Notes under the pieces: generated by a model | What the model saw: the letters and a program-made list of their open reading frames with translations, nothing else | Database searches by the model: none | Told to the model about the DNA's origin: nothing | Translations under genes and position numbers: made by a program | DNA from: Streptomyces cellulosae | GTDB taxonomy: Bacteria > Actinomycetota > Actinomycetes > Streptomycetales > Streptomycetaceae | NCBI GenBank assembly: GCA_014655195.1 | Contig: BNBH01000009.1 | Location: forward strand, 78,430 to 142,429 | DNA: 64,000 bases | Reading direction: 5' to 3' | In this document: positions 1 to 9,303 of the stretch, in pieces | Position numbering within the stretch: the stretch's first letter is position 1 | Layout of the letters: every line of letters starts with the position of its first letter

Positions 1-121
1 CTCCTCCCTGACCATGGTCCAGGAGGGCAAGAACGTGAAGGTCATCGGCTGGTACGACAACGAGTGGGGCTACAGCAACCGCCTGGTCGACCTGACGGTC
101 TTCATCGGCAACCAGCTCTGA
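1..121 (+). CDS. gap: Glyceraldehyde-3-phosphate dehydrogenase, C-terminal end (partial)
   Basis: Only the last 39 codons lie in the window; the gene begins upstream. The tail contains the [20 protein letters not shown] block, which is diagnostic of the catalytic domain end of phosphorylating GAPDH, and stops with TGA at 119-121. GAPDH converts glyceraldehyde 3-phosphate to 1,3-bisphosphoglycerate in cytosolic glycolysis. Its position just before pgk and tpiA fits the gap-pgk-tpiA glycolytic cluster of actinomycetes. A strong hairpin follows, so pgk may also be expressed independently. Confidence 0.95.
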   Translation, partial: SSLTMVQEGKNVKVIGWYDNEWGYSNRLVDLTVFIGNQL

Positions 122-149
122 TCACGGAGCGGACGGCCTGATATGAGTG

Positions 150-189
150 CAGGGCTCGGACGGTGCGGCGACGCGCCGTCCGAGCCCTG
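150..189 (+). terminator. GC-rich hairpin between gap and pgk
   Basis: A perfect 14-bp stem (150-163 with 176-189) encloses a 12-nt loop, 28 nt after the gap stop. There is no U-tract, as is usual for Streptomyces intrinsic terminators. It probably ends or attenuates gap transcription before pgk. Confidence 0.75.
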
Positions 190-280
190 ACGCACGTATC
201 GGAACGGTCGCCCTCTTTCGATCACAAGCGATCACGAGCGAACAGGTCGCTGAACACGTTGCTCTGACAGGGAGCCCCCT

Positions 281-1492
281 ATGAAGACGATCGACGAACT
301 CCTCTCCGAAGGCGTCGCGGGCAAGCGGGTCTTCGTCCGCGCCGACCTCAACGTGCCGCTGGACGGCACCACCATCACCGACGACGGCCGCATCCGCGCC
401 GTGCTGCCCACCGTCAAGGCGCTCGCCGACGCGGGCGCCCGCGTGGTCGTCGCCTCGCACCTGGGCCGCCCCAAGGGCGCCCCGGACCCCGCCTTCTCCC
501 TCGCCCCCGCCGCCGCGCGCCTCGGTGAACTCCTCGGCGCCGACGTCGCGTTCGCCACCGACACGGTCGGCGAGTCCGCCGCCTCGACCGTCGCCGGACT
601 CGCCGACGGCCAGGTCGCCGTCGTCGAGAACCTGCGCTTCAACGCGGGCGAGACCAGCAAGGACGACGCCGAGCGCGGCGCCTTCGCCGACCAGCTCGCC
701 GCCCTCGCCGACGTCTACGTCGGCGACGGCTTCGGCGCGGTGCACCGCAAGCACGCCTCGGTCTTCGACCTCCCGGCCCGCCTGCCGCACTACGCCGGGT
801 ACCTCATCGCCACCGAGGTCGGCGTGCTGAGGAAGCTCACCGACGACGTCAAGCGGCCCTACGTGGTCGCCCTCGGCGGCGCCAAGGTCTCGGACAAGCT
901 GGCCGTCATCGACCAGCTGCTCGGCAAGGCCGACCGCATCCTCATCGGCGGCGGCATGGCGTACACCTTCCTCAAGGCCAAGGGGTACGAGATCGGCTCG
1001 TCCCTGGTCCAGGAGGACCAGGTCCCGGTCGTCCAGGAGTACCTGGAGCGCGCCGAGAAGAGCGGCGTCGAGCTGGTGCTGCCGGTCGACACCCTGGTCG
1101 CCGACGAGTTCCCCGACATGAAGGCCAAGGCGCCGGGCAACCCCGAGAACGTCGCCGCGGACGCCATCCCGGCCGGGAAGATGGGCCTGGACATCGGCCC
1201 GGAGACCCGCAAGCTCTACGCCTCGAAGCTCGCCGACGCCGCCACCGTCTTCTGGAACGGCCCCATGGGCGTCTTCGAGCACCCCGACTACGCCGAGGGC
1301 ACCAAGGCGGTCGCCCAGGCCCTCCTCGACTCCCCGGGCTTCACCGTGGTCGGCGGCGGGGACTCCGCCGCCGCGGTCCGTACCCTGGGCTTCGACGAGC
1401 AGGCATTCGGCCACATCTCGACCGGCGGCGGCGCCTCCCTCGAATACCTCGAGGGCAAGACGCTCCCCGGCCTCGCAGCACTGGAGGACTGA
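281..1492 (+). CDS. pgk: Phosphoglycerate kinase
   Basis: A 403-residue protein of normal family length that transfers phosphate from 1,3-bisphosphoglycerate to ADP in glycolysis (cytosol). Visible signatures are [12 protein letters not shown] near residues 18-29 (substrate-binding N domain), the [13 protein letters not shown] block near 150, and the C-domain nucleotide loop [13 protein letters not shown] near 355. ATG at 281 follows an AGGGAG ribosome-binding site. The stop is 6 nt before tpiA, so the two are almost certainly co-transcribed. Confidence 0.98.
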   Translation: MKTIDELLSEGVAGKRVFVRADLNVPLDGTTITDDGRIRAVLPTVKALADAGARVVVASHLGRPKGAPDPAFSLAPAAARLGELLGADVAFATDTVGESAASTVAGLADGQVAVVENLRFNAGETSKDDAERGAFADQLAALADVYVGDGFGAVHRKHASVFDLPARLPHYAGYLIATEVGVLRKLTDDVKRPYVVALGGAKVSDKLAVIDQLLGKADRILIGGGMAYTFLKAKGYEIGSSLVQEDQVPVVQEYLERAEKSGVELVLPVDTLVADEFPDMKAKAPGNPENVAADAIPAGKMGLDIGPETRKLYASKLADAATVFWNGPMGVFEHPDYAEGTKAVAQALLDSPGFTVVGGGDSAAAVRTLGFDEQAFGHISTGGGASLEYLEGKTLPGLAALED

Positions 1493-1498
1493 CCCTCA

Positions 1499-2275
1499 AT
1501 GACCACCCGTACGCCGCTGATGGCGGGCAACTGGAAGATGAACCTCAACCACCTCGAGGCCATCGCCCACGTCCAGAAGCTCGCCTTCGCCCTGGCCGAC
1601 AAGGACTACGAGGCCGTCGAGGTCGCCGTCCTGCCGCCGTTCACCGACCTGCGATCCGTGCAGACCCTGGTCGACGGCGACAAGCTGAAGATCAAGTACG
1701 GCGCCCAGGACGTCTCGGCCCATGACGGCGGCGCCTACACCGGCGAGATCTCCGGCCCCATGCTGGCCAAGCTGAAGTGCACCTATGTCGCGGTCGGCCA
1801 CTCCGAGCGCCGGCAGTACCACCACGAGACCGACGAGATCGTCAACGCCAAGACGAAGGCCGCCTTCAAGCACGGCCTCACCCCCATCCTGTGCGTCGGC
1901 GAGGAGTTGGAGGTCCGCGAGGCGGGCAACCACGTCTCCCACACCCTCGCCCAGGTCGAGGGCGGTCTGAAGGACGTCCCGGCCGAGCAGGCCGAGTCCG
2001 TCGTGATCGCCTACGAGCCCGTGTGGGCCATCGGCACCGGCAAGGTCTGCGGCGCCGAGGACGCGCAGGAGGTCTGCGCGGCGATCCGCGGCAAGCTCGC
2101 CGAGCTGTACTCCCAGGAGCTGGCCGACAAGGTCCGCATCCAGTACGGCGGCTCCGTGAAGTCCGGCAACGTCGCCGAGATCATGGCGCAGGCCGACATC
2201 GACGGCGCCCTGGTCGGCGGCGCCTCGCTGGACGCCGACGAGTTCGTGAAGATCATCCGCTTCCGCGACCAGTGA
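1499..2275 (+). CDS. tpiA: Triosephosphate isomerase
   Basis: A 258-residue TIM-barrel enzyme interconverting dihydroxyacetone phosphate and glyceraldehyde 3-phosphate. Catalytic residues are visible: Lys13 in AGNWKMN, His101 in VGHSERR, Glu173 in [12 protein letters not shown], and the phosphate loop [11 protein letters not shown] at 1499 lies 6 nt after the pgk stop, with GGAGG near the pgk 3' end as its ribosome-binding site. A strong hairpin follows immediately, so the glycolytic transcript probably ends here. Confidence 0.98.
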   Translation: MTTRTPLMAGNWKMNLNHLEAIAHVQKLAFALADKDYEAVEVAVLPPFTDLRSVQTLVDGDKLKIKYGAQDVSAHDGGAYTGEISGPMLAKLKCTYVAVGHSERRQYHHETDEIVNAKTKAAFKHGLTPILCVGEELEVREAGNHVSHTLAQVEGGLKDVPAEQAESVVIAYEPVWAIGTGKVCGAEDAQEVCAAIRGKLAELYSQELADKVRIQYGGSVKSGNVAEIMAQADIDGALVGGASLDADEFVKIIRFRDQ

Positions 2276-2279
2276 GCGG

Positions 2280-2311
2280 CCGGGGTGCGCCCGCCCGCGG
2301 GCGCACCCCGG
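2280..2311 (+). terminator. tpiA terminator hairpin
   Basis: A perfect 14-bp GC-rich inverted repeat (2280-2293 with 2298-2311) with a 4-nt loop starts 4 nt after the tpiA stop. There is no U-tract. Confidence 0.85.
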
Positions 2312-2351
2312 GATCGGGAGTAGGCCGCAGGGCCGATCCGTCGTACTCTTG

Positions 2352-2378
2352 CGGGGTCCAGTCCGGTGCTGGACCCCG
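2352..2378 (+). promoter_or_regulatory. Stem-loop in the secG leader
   Basis: A 10-bp perfect stem (2352-2361 with 2369-2378) with a 7-nt loop lies 36 nt upstream of the secG start codon. It could be a second terminator arm for tpiA or a structured leader of secG mRNA; the sequence alone does not decide. Confidence 0.45.
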
Positions 2379-2414
2379 TGTCGTCCATCCGTTTCCGAGG
2401 AAGTTGGTCCAGCC

Positions 2415-2651
2415 GTGGTTCTGGGGTTCTCCATCGCCCTGATCGTCTTCAGCCTGCTGCTGATGCTGCTGGTGCTGATGCACAAGGGGAAGGGCGGCGG
2501 CCTCTCCGACATGTTCGGTGGTGGCATGCAGTCGTCCGTCGGCGGCTCCTCGGTCGCCGAGCGCAACCTCGACCGGATCACGGTCGTGATCGGTCTGCTC
2601 TGGTTCGCGTGCATCGTGGTGCTCGGCATCACGATGAAGATGAACAACTGA
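2415..2651 (+). CDS. secG: Preprotein translocase subunit SecG
   Basis: A 78-residue membrane protein, the small auxiliary subunit of the SecYEG protein-export channel. It has two hydrophobic helices (about 3-22 and 55-73) joined by a Gly-rich loop with HKGKGGGLSDMFGGG, as expected for SecG. GTG at 2415 is chosen because it starts directly at the first helix and follows GAGGAAG at 2397; a longer upstream reading would add about 20 non-conserved residues. The location after tpiA is the familiar actinomycete order. Confidence 0.93.
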   Translation: MVLGFSIALIVFSLLLMLLVLMHKGKGGGLSDMFGGGMQSSVGGSSVAERNLDRITVVIGLLWFACIVVLGITMKMNN

Positions 2652-2791
2652 CCCACGCGGCGCGATCCGCCCGCATTCCCCACGTAACGCCCCATGTTCG
2701 GTACGCGCAGCTGAGCGCGGCCTATCATGGGGCTTGCGTCTGGATGCGGAGACAGGTAACTCCTATCACTGGACGCGCGTTGGGCCTTACG

Positions 2792-2836
2792 TAGACTGAG
2801 GCGCTCGCAGCGAAGCGGTACGCCGACTCGCTTCGC
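2792..2836 (+). promoter_or_regulatory. Possible -10 element and leader hairpin of the rbpA-like gene
   Basis: TAGACT at 2792-2797 fits the vegetative -10 pattern TANNNT. An 8-bp inverted repeat (2810-2817 with 2829-2836) lies between it and the GTG start at 2864. No clear -35 was found, so the promoter is only a suggestion. Confidence 0.3.
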
Positions 2837-2863
2837 GGCACCATTACGCAGGGAGTTACGACC

Positions 2864-3199
2864 GTGGCAAGTGGCAACGCGATCCGGGGAAGCCGGGTCG
2901 GGGCGGGGCCGATGGGCGAGGCCGAGCGCGGCGAGTCCGCGCCGCGGCTGCGCGTCTCCTTCTGGTGCTCCAACGGGCACGAGACACAGCCGAGCTTCGC
3001 GAGCGACGCGCAGGTGCCCGACACCTGGGACTGCCCACGCTGCGGCTTCCCGGCCGGGCAGGACCGCGACAACCCGCCGGACCCGCCGCGCACCGAGCCC
3101 TACAAGACGCACCTCGCCTATGTGCGCGAGCGGCGCAGCGACGCGGACGGCGAGGCGATTCTCGCCGAGGCGCTCGCCAAGCTGCGGGGCGAGATCTGA
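2864..3199 (+). CDS. RbpA-family RNA polymerase-binding protein (divergent paralogue type)
   Basis: A 111-residue protein of the actinobacterial RbpA family, which binds RNA polymerase holoenzyme and stimulates transcription with the principal sigma factor. The N-terminal RGSR motif and the structural quartet Cys35, His39, Cys57, Cys60 (CxxxH and CPRC) match RbpA. The C-terminal sigma-interaction helix is present but changed: the usual RTHWDM block reads KTHLAY, while the ERRS that follows is kept. This suggests a second, specialised copy (an RbpB-like paralogue) rather than canonical RbpA. GTG start at 2864, preceded by GGGAG. Confidence 0.8.
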   Translation: MASGNAIRGSRVGAGPMGEAERGESAPRLRVSFWCSNGHETQPSFASDAQVPDTWDCPRCGFPAGQDRDNPPDPPRTEPYKTHLAYVRERRSDADGEAILAEALAKLRGEI

Positions 3200-3281
3200 G
3201 CACAGGCACACCGGGCGCAGTCGTCTGCCGCACGGCCGGTTCGCTCTCCGGACTCTTCCGTTCTCCTCACGACTGATCAAT

Positions 3282-3287
3282 TAGGTT
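3282..3287 (+). promoter_or_regulatory. Possible -10 hexamer upstream of pgi
   Basis: TAGGTT sits 51 nt before the pgi ATG in a locally AT-richer patch and fits TANNNT. No convincing -35 is visible, so this is weak. Confidence 0.3.
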
Positions 3288-3338
3288 GGGACCAGTCGGC
3301 ACAGCGGGGACATCCAAGGAAGAAGGCTGAAGTCCGAG

Positions 3339-4991
3339 ATGAACGCAGACGCCCGTAGCAGGCTCCATCAGACGCCCGAGTGGACCGCACTGGCCAAGCA
3401 CCGTGAGGAGCTCGGAGAGGTGCGGCTGCGCGAGCTGTTCGAGGCCGCCCCGGACCGCGGCACCGGCTACACCCTCCGGGTCGGTGACCTGTACGTCGAC
3501 TACTCCAAGCATCTGGTGACCGACGAGACGCTGCGGCTGCTGCGGGAACTGGCCGCGGCCACGGACGTGTTCGGGCTGCGGGACGCGATGTTCCGCGGGG
3601 AGCGGATCAACACCACCGAAGACCGCGCGGTGCTGCACACCGCGCTGCGCGCGCCGAGGGACGCGGTGGTCGAGGTCGACGGGGAGAACGTCGTCCCGGC
3701 CGTGCACGCGGTCCTGGACCGGATGGCCGACTTCGCCAACCGGGTCCGCTCCGGCGAGTGGACCGGTCACACGGGCCGGCGGATCCGCAACGTCGTCAAC
3801 ATCGGCATCGGCGGCTCCGACCTGGGCCCGGCGATGGCGTACGAGGCGCTGCGCGCCTACACCGCGCGGGACTTGACGTTCCGGTTCGTGTCCAACGTGG
3901 ACGGCGCGGATCTGCACGAGGCGATCCGGGACCTGGATCCGGCGGAGACGCTGTTCATCGTGGCGTCGAAGACGTTCACCACGATCGAGACGGTCACCAA
4001 CGCCACGTCCGCCCGCGCCTGGCTGCTGGACGAGCTCGGGGACGAGAAGGCGGTGGCGCGGCACTTCGTGGCGCTGTCGACGAACGCGGAGAAGGTGTCG
4101 GCGTTCGGGATCGACACGGCGAACATGTTCGAGTTCTGGGACTGGGTCGGGGGGCGGTACTCCTACGACTCGGCGATCGGGCTGTCGCTGATGATCGCGA
4201 TCGGTCCGGACCGGTTCCGGGAGATGCTGGACGGTTTCCGTATCGTCGACGACCATTTCCGCACGGCCCCGCCGGAGGCCAACGCGCCGCTGATCATGGG
4301 CCTGTTGGGGGTCTGGTACAACAACTTCCACGACGCGCAGTCGCACGCGGTGCTGCCGTACTCGCACTACCTGTCGAAGTTCACCGCCTACCTCCAGCAG
4401 CTCGACATGGAGTCCAACGGCAAGTACGTCGGCCGGGACGGGCGCGAGGTCGACTGGCAGACCGGTCCCGTGGTGTGGGGCACGCCCGGCACCAACGGCC
4501 AGCACGCCTACTACCAGTTGATCCACCAGGGCACCAAACTCATCCCCGCCGACTTCATCGGCTTCGCCCGGCCCGTGGAGGAGCTGAGCGACGGGCTCGC
4601 CGCCCAGCACGACCTGCTGATGGCCAACTTCTTCGCCCAGACGCAGGCGCTGGCCTTCGGCAAGACGCCGGACGAGGTGCGCGCCGAGGGCGTGCCCGAG
4701 GAGCTGGTCCCGCACAAGACCTTCCAGGGCAACCACCCCACCACGACGATCCTGGCCACCGAGCTGACCCCGTCGGTGCTGGGCCAGCTGGTCGCCCTCT
4801 ACGAGCACAAGGTGTTCACGCAGGGCGCGATCTGGAACATCGACTCCTTCGACCAGTGGGGCGTCGAACTCGGCAAGGTCCTCGCCAAGCGTGTGGAGCC
4901 CGCCCTCACCGAGGGCGCCGACGTGCCCGGCCTCGACCCGTCGACGAAGGCCCTGGTCACCGCCTACCGCGAGCTGCGCGGACGCGGCTGA
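3339..4991 (+). CDS. pgi: Glucose-6-phosphate isomerase
   Basis: A 550-residue enzyme interconverting glucose 6-phosphate and fructose 6-phosphate, of normal length for the family. Signatures include GGSDLGPAM, the SKTFTTIET phosphate-binding loop, the MESNGK block with the catalytic Glu, FQGNHPTTT with the catalytic His, and [10 protein letters not shown] near the C terminus. ATG at 3339 has a purine-rich upstream stretch. It links the glycolytic genes upstream with the pentose phosphate operon further on. A hairpin follows the stop. Confidence 0.98.
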   Translation: MNADARSRLHQTPEWTALAKHREELGEVRLRELFEAAPDRGTGYTLRVGDLYVDYSKHLVTDETLRLLRELAAATDVFGLRDAMFRGERINTTEDRAVLHTALRAPRDAVVEVDGENVVPAVHAVLDRMADFANRVRSGEWTGHTGRRIRNVVNIGIGGSDLGPAMAYEALRAYTARDLTFRFVSNVDGADLHEAIRDLDPAETLFIVASKTFTTIETVTNATSARAWLLDELGDEKAVARHFVALSTNAEKVSAFGIDTANMFEFWDWVGGRYSYDSAIGLSLMIAIGPDRFREMLDGFRIVDDHFRTAPPEANAPLIMGLLGVWYNNFHDAQSHAVLPYSHYLSKFTAYLQQLDMESNGKYVGRDGREVDWQTGPVVWGTPGTNGQHAYYQLIHQGTKLIPADFIGFARPVEELSDGLAAQHDLLMANFFAQTQALAFGKTPDEVRAEGVPEELVPHKTFQGNHPTTTILATELTPSVLGQLVALYEHKVFTQGAIWNIDSFDQWGVELGKVLAKRVEPALTEGADVPGLDPSTKALVTAYRELRGRG

Positions 4992-5000
4992 TCCGCCGTC

Positions 5001-5036
5001 ACGGGAAGCGGACGGCTGCCCGCCGTCCGCTCCCGT
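5001..5036 (+). terminator. pgi terminator hairpin
   Basis: The arms 5001-5015 and 5023-5036 form 14 pairs with one bulged A and a 7-nt loop, 9 nt after the pgi stop. It is GC-rich and lacks a U-tract. Confidence 0.75.
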
Positions 5037-5083
5037 ACAATCCCCGGGTCGACGAGCACGGCGAGCACTCGGGGGAACACGAC

Positions 5084-6145
5084 GTGGCACGGACGCCCGG
5101 CCGGTGGACCGGCGGCACACTCACGGCACGCGACGTCCTGAAACCGCACAAGGTGGCGGACGCGGTGTTCCACCCGGCGTGGATCCCGCCGTCGCTGGAC
5201 CCGGCCATCGACCGGCTCAAGCGCATCCGCGTCATCGCCGGAGCCGTGGCCTCCATCGGCGTCTACACCGTGCTGGCGGGCGGTTTCGACGTCACGGAAC
5301 TGCTGGAGAACGCCCTCACCGCCTCCGCGGTGCTGCTGCTCCTCACCCCGGTCACGGTCGGCGTGATGCTCCTCGTCTGGCGGCGCACCGGTCCGCTGCG
5401 GCAGTTGAGGACACCGCTCCTCAACTCCCTCGCGCTGCTCCTGCTGTTCGTCGGCTCCGTCGTCGCGCTGGCGCTGTTCGTGCAGACCGTCAACGCCACG
5501 CACAACCCCCTCGTCATCATCGGGGTGGGCATCACGATGATGTGGATGCTCGGCTTCGTCGCCCGGGGAGCCTTCCGGGTGACCGGCAACTTCTTCGGCA
5601 CCGGCGCCGTGCACCGCTGTCTGCCCGCGCTGCTCGCCACGGTCACCAGCTGGCTGGTGGCGGTCCCCGACCTGGTCACCGGCGATCTGCACGGACTCGG
5701 TCTCACCTTCGGCGTCGTCTTCATCCTGGGCGCCCCGGTGACCGTCACGGGGATCGCCCTGCTGGAGACGGGCCGGCTCAGGCGGCGCTACGGCATCCGG
5801 CTCGGCGCGCACCCGGCCGCGCACACGCCGGCCCCGGGGCCCGTACCGCCGATGCCCCCGGTCCCGCCGTCCGGCCATCCGCACGTCCCGTCCCAGGGGC
5901 ATCCGTACGTCCCGTCCCAGGGCCATCCGCACGTCCCGTCCCAGGGCCATCCGCACGTCCCGTCCCAGGGGCATCCGTACGGCCCGCCTCAGGGGCATCC
6001 GTACGGCCCTCCGCCCGGCGTGCCCTACGTCCCGCCGCAGCCGCACCCCGGGAGCGGGTTCGTCCCCGGTCAGGGTGGCGGCAGCCCCTACGCGCCCGGC
6101 GCCGACGGGAATCCGTACACCCCGCAGCCCCCTTACGGTCCGTAA
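5084..6145 (+). CDS. Multi-pass membrane protein with a Pro/His-rich octapeptide-repeat tail
   Basis: A 353-residue protein of unknown function. Residues about 45-235 hold roughly six hydrophobic helices; the last 90 or so residues are a low-complexity tail of GHPHVPSQ, GHPYVPSQ and GHPYGPPQ units. GTG at 5084 is chosen for its GGGGGA ribosome-binding site at 5071-5076. Upstream reading in this frame lies inside pgi, so a longer form is implausible. It stands alone between the pgi terminator and a convergent ABC permease. The tail is probably cytoplasmic or surface low-complexity; no catalytic motif is visible. Confidence 0.75.
   Translation: MARTPGRWTGGTLTARDVLKPHKVADAVFHPAWIPPSLDPAIDRLKRIRVIAGAVASIGVYTVLAGGFDVTELLENALTASAVLLLLTPVTVGVMLLVWRRTGPLRQLRTPLLNSLALLLLFVGSVVALALFVQTVNATHNPLVIIGVGITMMWMLGFVARGAFRVTGNFFGTGAVHRCLPALLATVTSWLVAVPDLVTGDLHGLGLTFGVVFILGAPVTVTGIALLETGRLRRRYGIRLGAHPAAHTPAPGPVPPMPPVPPSGHPHVPSQGHPYVPSQGHPHVPSQGHPHVPSQGHPYGPPQGHPYGPPPGVPYVPPQPHPGSGFVPGQGGGSPYAPGADGNPYTPQPPYGP
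5873..6016 (+). repeat. In-frame 24-bp tandem repeats
   Basis: About six copies of a 24-bp unit, each beginning GGCCATCC or GGGCATCC, encode the octapeptide series GHPHVPSQ to GHPYGPPQ. The first four copies are nearly identical in DNA, which points to recent slippage expansion. Confidence 0.9.
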
Positions 6146-6158
6146 GGACCTTCGTCGC

Positions 6159-8441
6159 TCAGGCCACCGCGCTCAGGGTGTCCGCGAGGCGGCGGCGGGC
6201 CGCGCGGGCGGCCGGGACGGCGGCCAGGGCGGCGGCGCCCAGCACGGCGGCCGTGCCGAGCAGCACCAGCAGCGCGGGGGAGGGCAGCCGGGCGATGCCC
6301 GCGCCGATGCCGCTCGACCTGCCCTGGGCGTCGATCAGCCAGTGCGCCAGCGGCAGCCCCAGCGCGGTGGCGAGCAGCACCGCCGCCAGGGCCGTGCCGG
6401 CGGTGGCGGTGACCGTGACCGCGGTGATCTGCCGGGGCGACAGGCCGACGGCCTTCAGCGCCAGCAGGTCCCGCTCGCCCTCGCGGACGGTGCCGCCGAT
6501 CGCCGTCAGCAGCTCCACCAGGCCGATCAGCGCCAGCACCGCGACCAGCCCCAGGACCACCGCGCGCAGCGGCGACAGCCCGTCCGCCGGGTTCGCCACG
6601 GTGTGCACGTCCAGATGGCCGCGGCCCTCCGCCGCGAGCCGGGCCGCCACCTCCGCCGGGTCCGCGCCCGGTTCGAGACGCACCTGGTAGAGGCCGGGGC
6701 GCATCTCCGGGTCGTTGGCGCGGAGGGTGTCGAGGGAGGTGGAGATGACCCGTCCCGCGTTCTCCGGCTCGATGCTGCGGCCCACGATGTGCAGGATCTG
6801 CGGGCGGTCGCCGACGGTCATCCGCACCCAGTCGCCCACCCGGACGTGCAGCAGGTCGAGCAGTCCCTGCCCGGCCACCGCCTCGTCAGGGCCGTGCGCC
6901 GGCCTGCCCTCCGCCAGCGCGAACGGGTACGGGTCCTCGTGCGTGCCGTAGCCGCGCAGGGCGATCGTCGCGGTCTGGCCGGGGACCAGCGCGGCCACCT
7001 CCACGCCCGGGTGGGCGGCGGCGACCTGCGGATCGCTCTCCAGCAGCTCCCGCGCCTCGGCGTCGTCCAGCGAGGCGTCGGCGCGCACGCTGAGCGCCGC
7101 CGGCAGGCCGATCCGCTCGGGCGCGCCGTGGAAGCGGTCGATCGTCGTCCACGCGCTCAGCGCCACCACGATCAGCAGCAGCGGCAGCGCCAGTCTGGCC
7201 ACCGCGCCCAGCGACCGCGGCCGCCGGGTGAACGCCTTGTGCCAGCCCAGCACCAGCGCCGGAGGCACCCGCGCGCCCAGCGCCCGGCGCGCCGCACCGC
7301 TCAGCCGCCCCGCCGGAGCCGCCGCCGGACGCGGCACCGGCACCGGCGGCACCCGGCCCGCACGCCAGGCGGCCAGCCCGGTGGTCGCGCCGATGAACAG
7401 CACCGCGCCGACCGGCACCACGACCAGCGCGGCCGTGTGCCCGGGCAGCCCCTGCCACACGTCCACCGCGTCCCCGAGCCGCCCCGGGACCGCGCCGCCC
7501 AGCGCCTCGGTGAGCGCGGCGGCGGCCACCGCCCCGAGCAGGGCGTAGCCGAGGTGCTGGATGAGGAAGACGCGCACCACCTGGCCGGGGGTGAAGCCGA
7601 TCGCCTTGAGGACGGAGATGTCCCGCAGATGCCCCCGGATCCGGGTGGTGATCGCGCCGTGCACGGCGAACCCGGCGGCGGCCAGCGCGCCCAGCCCGAA
7701 CAGGCCCAGCACCTGCCCCAGCAGCCGGTTGTCGCCCTGCGCCTCCGCACGCGCCTGCTGCCAGGTCGCCACCTCGCCGATCGCCCCGGCGCCCAGTTCG
7801 GTCACCGCCCGCTGCACGGCGTACCCGGTGTCGCCCGGGTCGGCCAGCCGCAGCCCGATCACCTGCCCGTCCGGGTCCGGCACCGCCGACGGCAGCGCCC
7901 ACACCAGCCCCGCCCGCTCGCCGGGCCGGAACCGCGGCTCGGCGCTGTCCGCGACGCCGACCACGGTGAACCGCCGCGCGGTGCCGGGCACGGTGAGGGT
8001 GTCGCCGGGGGCGGTGAGCAGGGCGCGGGCCAGGTTGCTCTCCAGCACCACGCCGTCGGGCGTCGCCGGGTCCAGCCAGTGCCCGGAGGTGACGATCGGG
8101 CGGCCCACCTCGGGCCGGTCCGGCGTCCCGCGCACCTCGACGGAGGCGCGGCCGCCCTGCGAGGCGAGGGTCAGCGCGGAGGTGGGGTAGGGGCCGGCGA
8201 CCGACCGCACCCCCTCCAGACCGGTCAGTCTGTCCGCGTCGGCGGAGGCGGTGGTGTGCAGGGTGACGTGGGCGCCGTGCGCCTGGGTGAAGACGCGCTG
8301 CCAGGGATTGGTGGCGTAGCCGAACAGGGCTGTGGCCAGCAGCAGGGACACCACGATGCCGGCGGTGGCGAGCACCAGGAACAGGGCCTCGCCGCAGTGC
8401 GTGCGCAGATCGGAGTGCGCCCAGCGCAGAGTGGCTCGCAC
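6159..8441 (-). CDS. FtsX-like ABC transporter permease
   Basis: A 760-residue membrane protein with an N-terminal helix (LFLVLATAGIVVSLLL), a large extracytoplasmic region, and two FtsX-type helical bundles: one around 250-350 with KAIGFTPGQV, one at the C terminus with LKAVGLSPRQI. Such proteins partner a LolD/MacB-type ATPase, here the next gene upstream, to export or release substrates or to drive mechanotransmission at the membrane. GTG start at 8441. The 109-bp gap before it holds imperfect tandem repeats. The substrate cannot be read from sequence. Confidence 0.85.
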   Translation of the reverse strand: MRATLRWAHSDLRTHCGEALFLVLATAGIVVSLLLATALFGYATNPWQRVFTQAHGAHVTLHTTASADADRLTGLEGVRSVAGPYPTSALTLASQGGRASVEVRGTPDRPEVGRPIVTSGHWLDPATPDGVVLESNLARALLTAPGDTLTVPGTARRFTVVGVADSAEPRFRPGERAGLVWALPSAVPDPDGQVIGLRLADPGDTGYAVQRAVTELGAGAIGEVATWQQARAEAQGDNRLLGQVLGLFGLGALAAAGFAVHGAITTRIRGHLRDISVLKAIGFTPGQVVRVFLIQHLGYALLGAVAAAALTEALGGAVPGRLGDAVDVWQGLPGHTAALVVVPVGAVLFIGATTGLAAWRAGRVPPVPVPRPAAAPAGRLSGAARRALGARVPPALVLGWHKAFTRRPRSLGAVARLALPLLLIVVALSAWTTIDRFHGAPERIGLPAALSVRADASLDDAEARELLESDPQVAAAHPGVEVAALVPGQTATIALRGYGTHEDPYPFALAEGRPAHGPDEAVAGQGLLDLLHVRVGDWVRMTVGDRPQILHIVGRSIEPENAGRVISTSLDTLRANDPEMRPGLYQVRLEPGADPAEVAARLAAEGRGHLDVHTVANPADGLSPLRAVVLGLVAVLALIGLVELLTAIGGTVREGERDLLALKAVGLSPRQITAVTVTATAGTALAAVLLATALGLPLAHWLIDAQGRSSGIGAGIARLPSPALLVLLGTAAVLGAAALAAVPAARAARRRLADTLSAVA

Positions 8442-8455
8442 CGGCCTCAGCCCTT

Positions 8456-8559
8456 CGCGGGTCGGCCGGCGACGCGTATGCGCGTGCTCGCGGCGGGTCG
8501 GTGGGTGACGCGCATGTCAGTGCCTCGCGGGTCGGTCGTGGACGCGCATGTCAGTCCCT
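8456..8559. repeat. Three imperfect ~34-bp tandem repeats between ABC ATPase and permease
   Basis: Three copies start with GCGGGTCGG and run through GACGCG(C/T)ATG; copies two and three share GACGCGCATGTCAGT exactly. The third copy overlaps the stop codon of the ATPase gene. They separate the two ABC genes and may affect coupling or mRNA stability. Confidence 0.65.
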
Positions 8560-9303
8560 GAGCTCCAGCACGCCGGAGGCGCCGGCCCGGCGCGGGGGCG
8601 GGCCCGCGTCGAGGGTGGCGTCGTCGGCTATCCGGCCGTCGAAGAAGGAGATCACCCGGTCCGCGGCGCTCGCCAGCCGCGCGTCGTGCGTGACCAGCAG
8701 GATCGTCTGCCCGCGCTGGTGGAAGCGGGACAGCAGCCGCATCACCTCACGCGTGCCCTTGCTGTCCAGGCTGCCCGCGGGCTCGTCGGCCAGCAGCAGC
8801 GGAGGGTGGTTGACCAGCGCCCGGGCCAGGGCGACCCGCTGCTGCTCACCGCCGGACAGCTCGCCCGGCATGCTCCGCTCCTTGCCCTCCAGGCCCAGCT
8901 CGGCCAGCAGCTCCCGCCGTCCGGCGCGGGTCTTCTTCGGCGGGACCCCGGCGAGCAGCGCGGGCAGCTCCACGTTGTCCGCGACCGACAGGTCGGAGAC
9001 CAGGTTGAAGAACTGGAACACGATCCCGATGCGCCGCCGCCGCTCCACCGCCCAGCGCGCCTCGCTCCAGCCGTCGGCGCGCTCGCCGTCCAGCCAGATG
9101 GAGCCCTCGTCCGGCCGCTGGAGCCCGCCGAGCAGATGCAGCAGCGTCGACTTGCCCGCGCCCGAGGGGCCGGTGACCGCCACGAACTCGCCGCGGGTCA
9201 CCCGCAGGTCCACGCCGCGCACGGCGTGCGCCGGGGCGCCCTCGCCGTGGTGGGTCTTGACCAGGCCTTCGGCGCGCAGCAGGGGAGCGTCGCTCTCGCT
9301 CAC
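8551..9303 (-). CDS. ABC transporter ATP-binding protein (LolD/MacB type)
   Basis: A 250-residue ATPase. Walker A is GPSGAGKST, the Q-loop follows in FQFFNL, the signature is LSGGEQQRVA, Walker B is LLLADEP with a downstream SLDSKGT D-loop, and the switch His lies in LLVTHD. It energises the neighbouring FtsX-like permease. GTG at 9303 overlaps the TGA of the PadR gene by 4 nt (GTGA), the best argument for this start and for co-transcription with the regulator. Confidence 0.92.
   Translation of the reverse strand: MSESDAPLLRAEGLVKTHHGEGAPAHAVRGVDLRVTRGEFVAVTGPSGAGKSTLLHLLGGLQRPDEGSIWLDGERADGWSEARWAVERRRRIGIVFQFFNLVSDLSVADNVELPALLAGVPPKKTRAGRRELLAELGLEGKERSMPGELSGGEQQRVALARALVNHPPLLLADEPAGSLDSKGTREVMRLLSRFHQRGQTILLVTHDARLASAADRVISFFDGRIADDATLDAGPPPRRAGASGVLELRD

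Noticed and set aside
122..1414. Long minus-strand open frame opposite pgk
   Set aside because: Gly/Val/Asp/Arg-biased product with no motif, the usual antisense shadow of a high-GC gene; pgk itself is unmistakable.
3758..5083. Upstream extension of the repeat-tail membrane protein through pgi
   Set aside because: The sequence is pgi read in another frame; a good ribosome-binding site exists for GTG 5084.
5873..6016. CRISPR-like array
   Set aside because: The units are contiguous 24-bp in-frame repeats without spacers and encode a protein tail.
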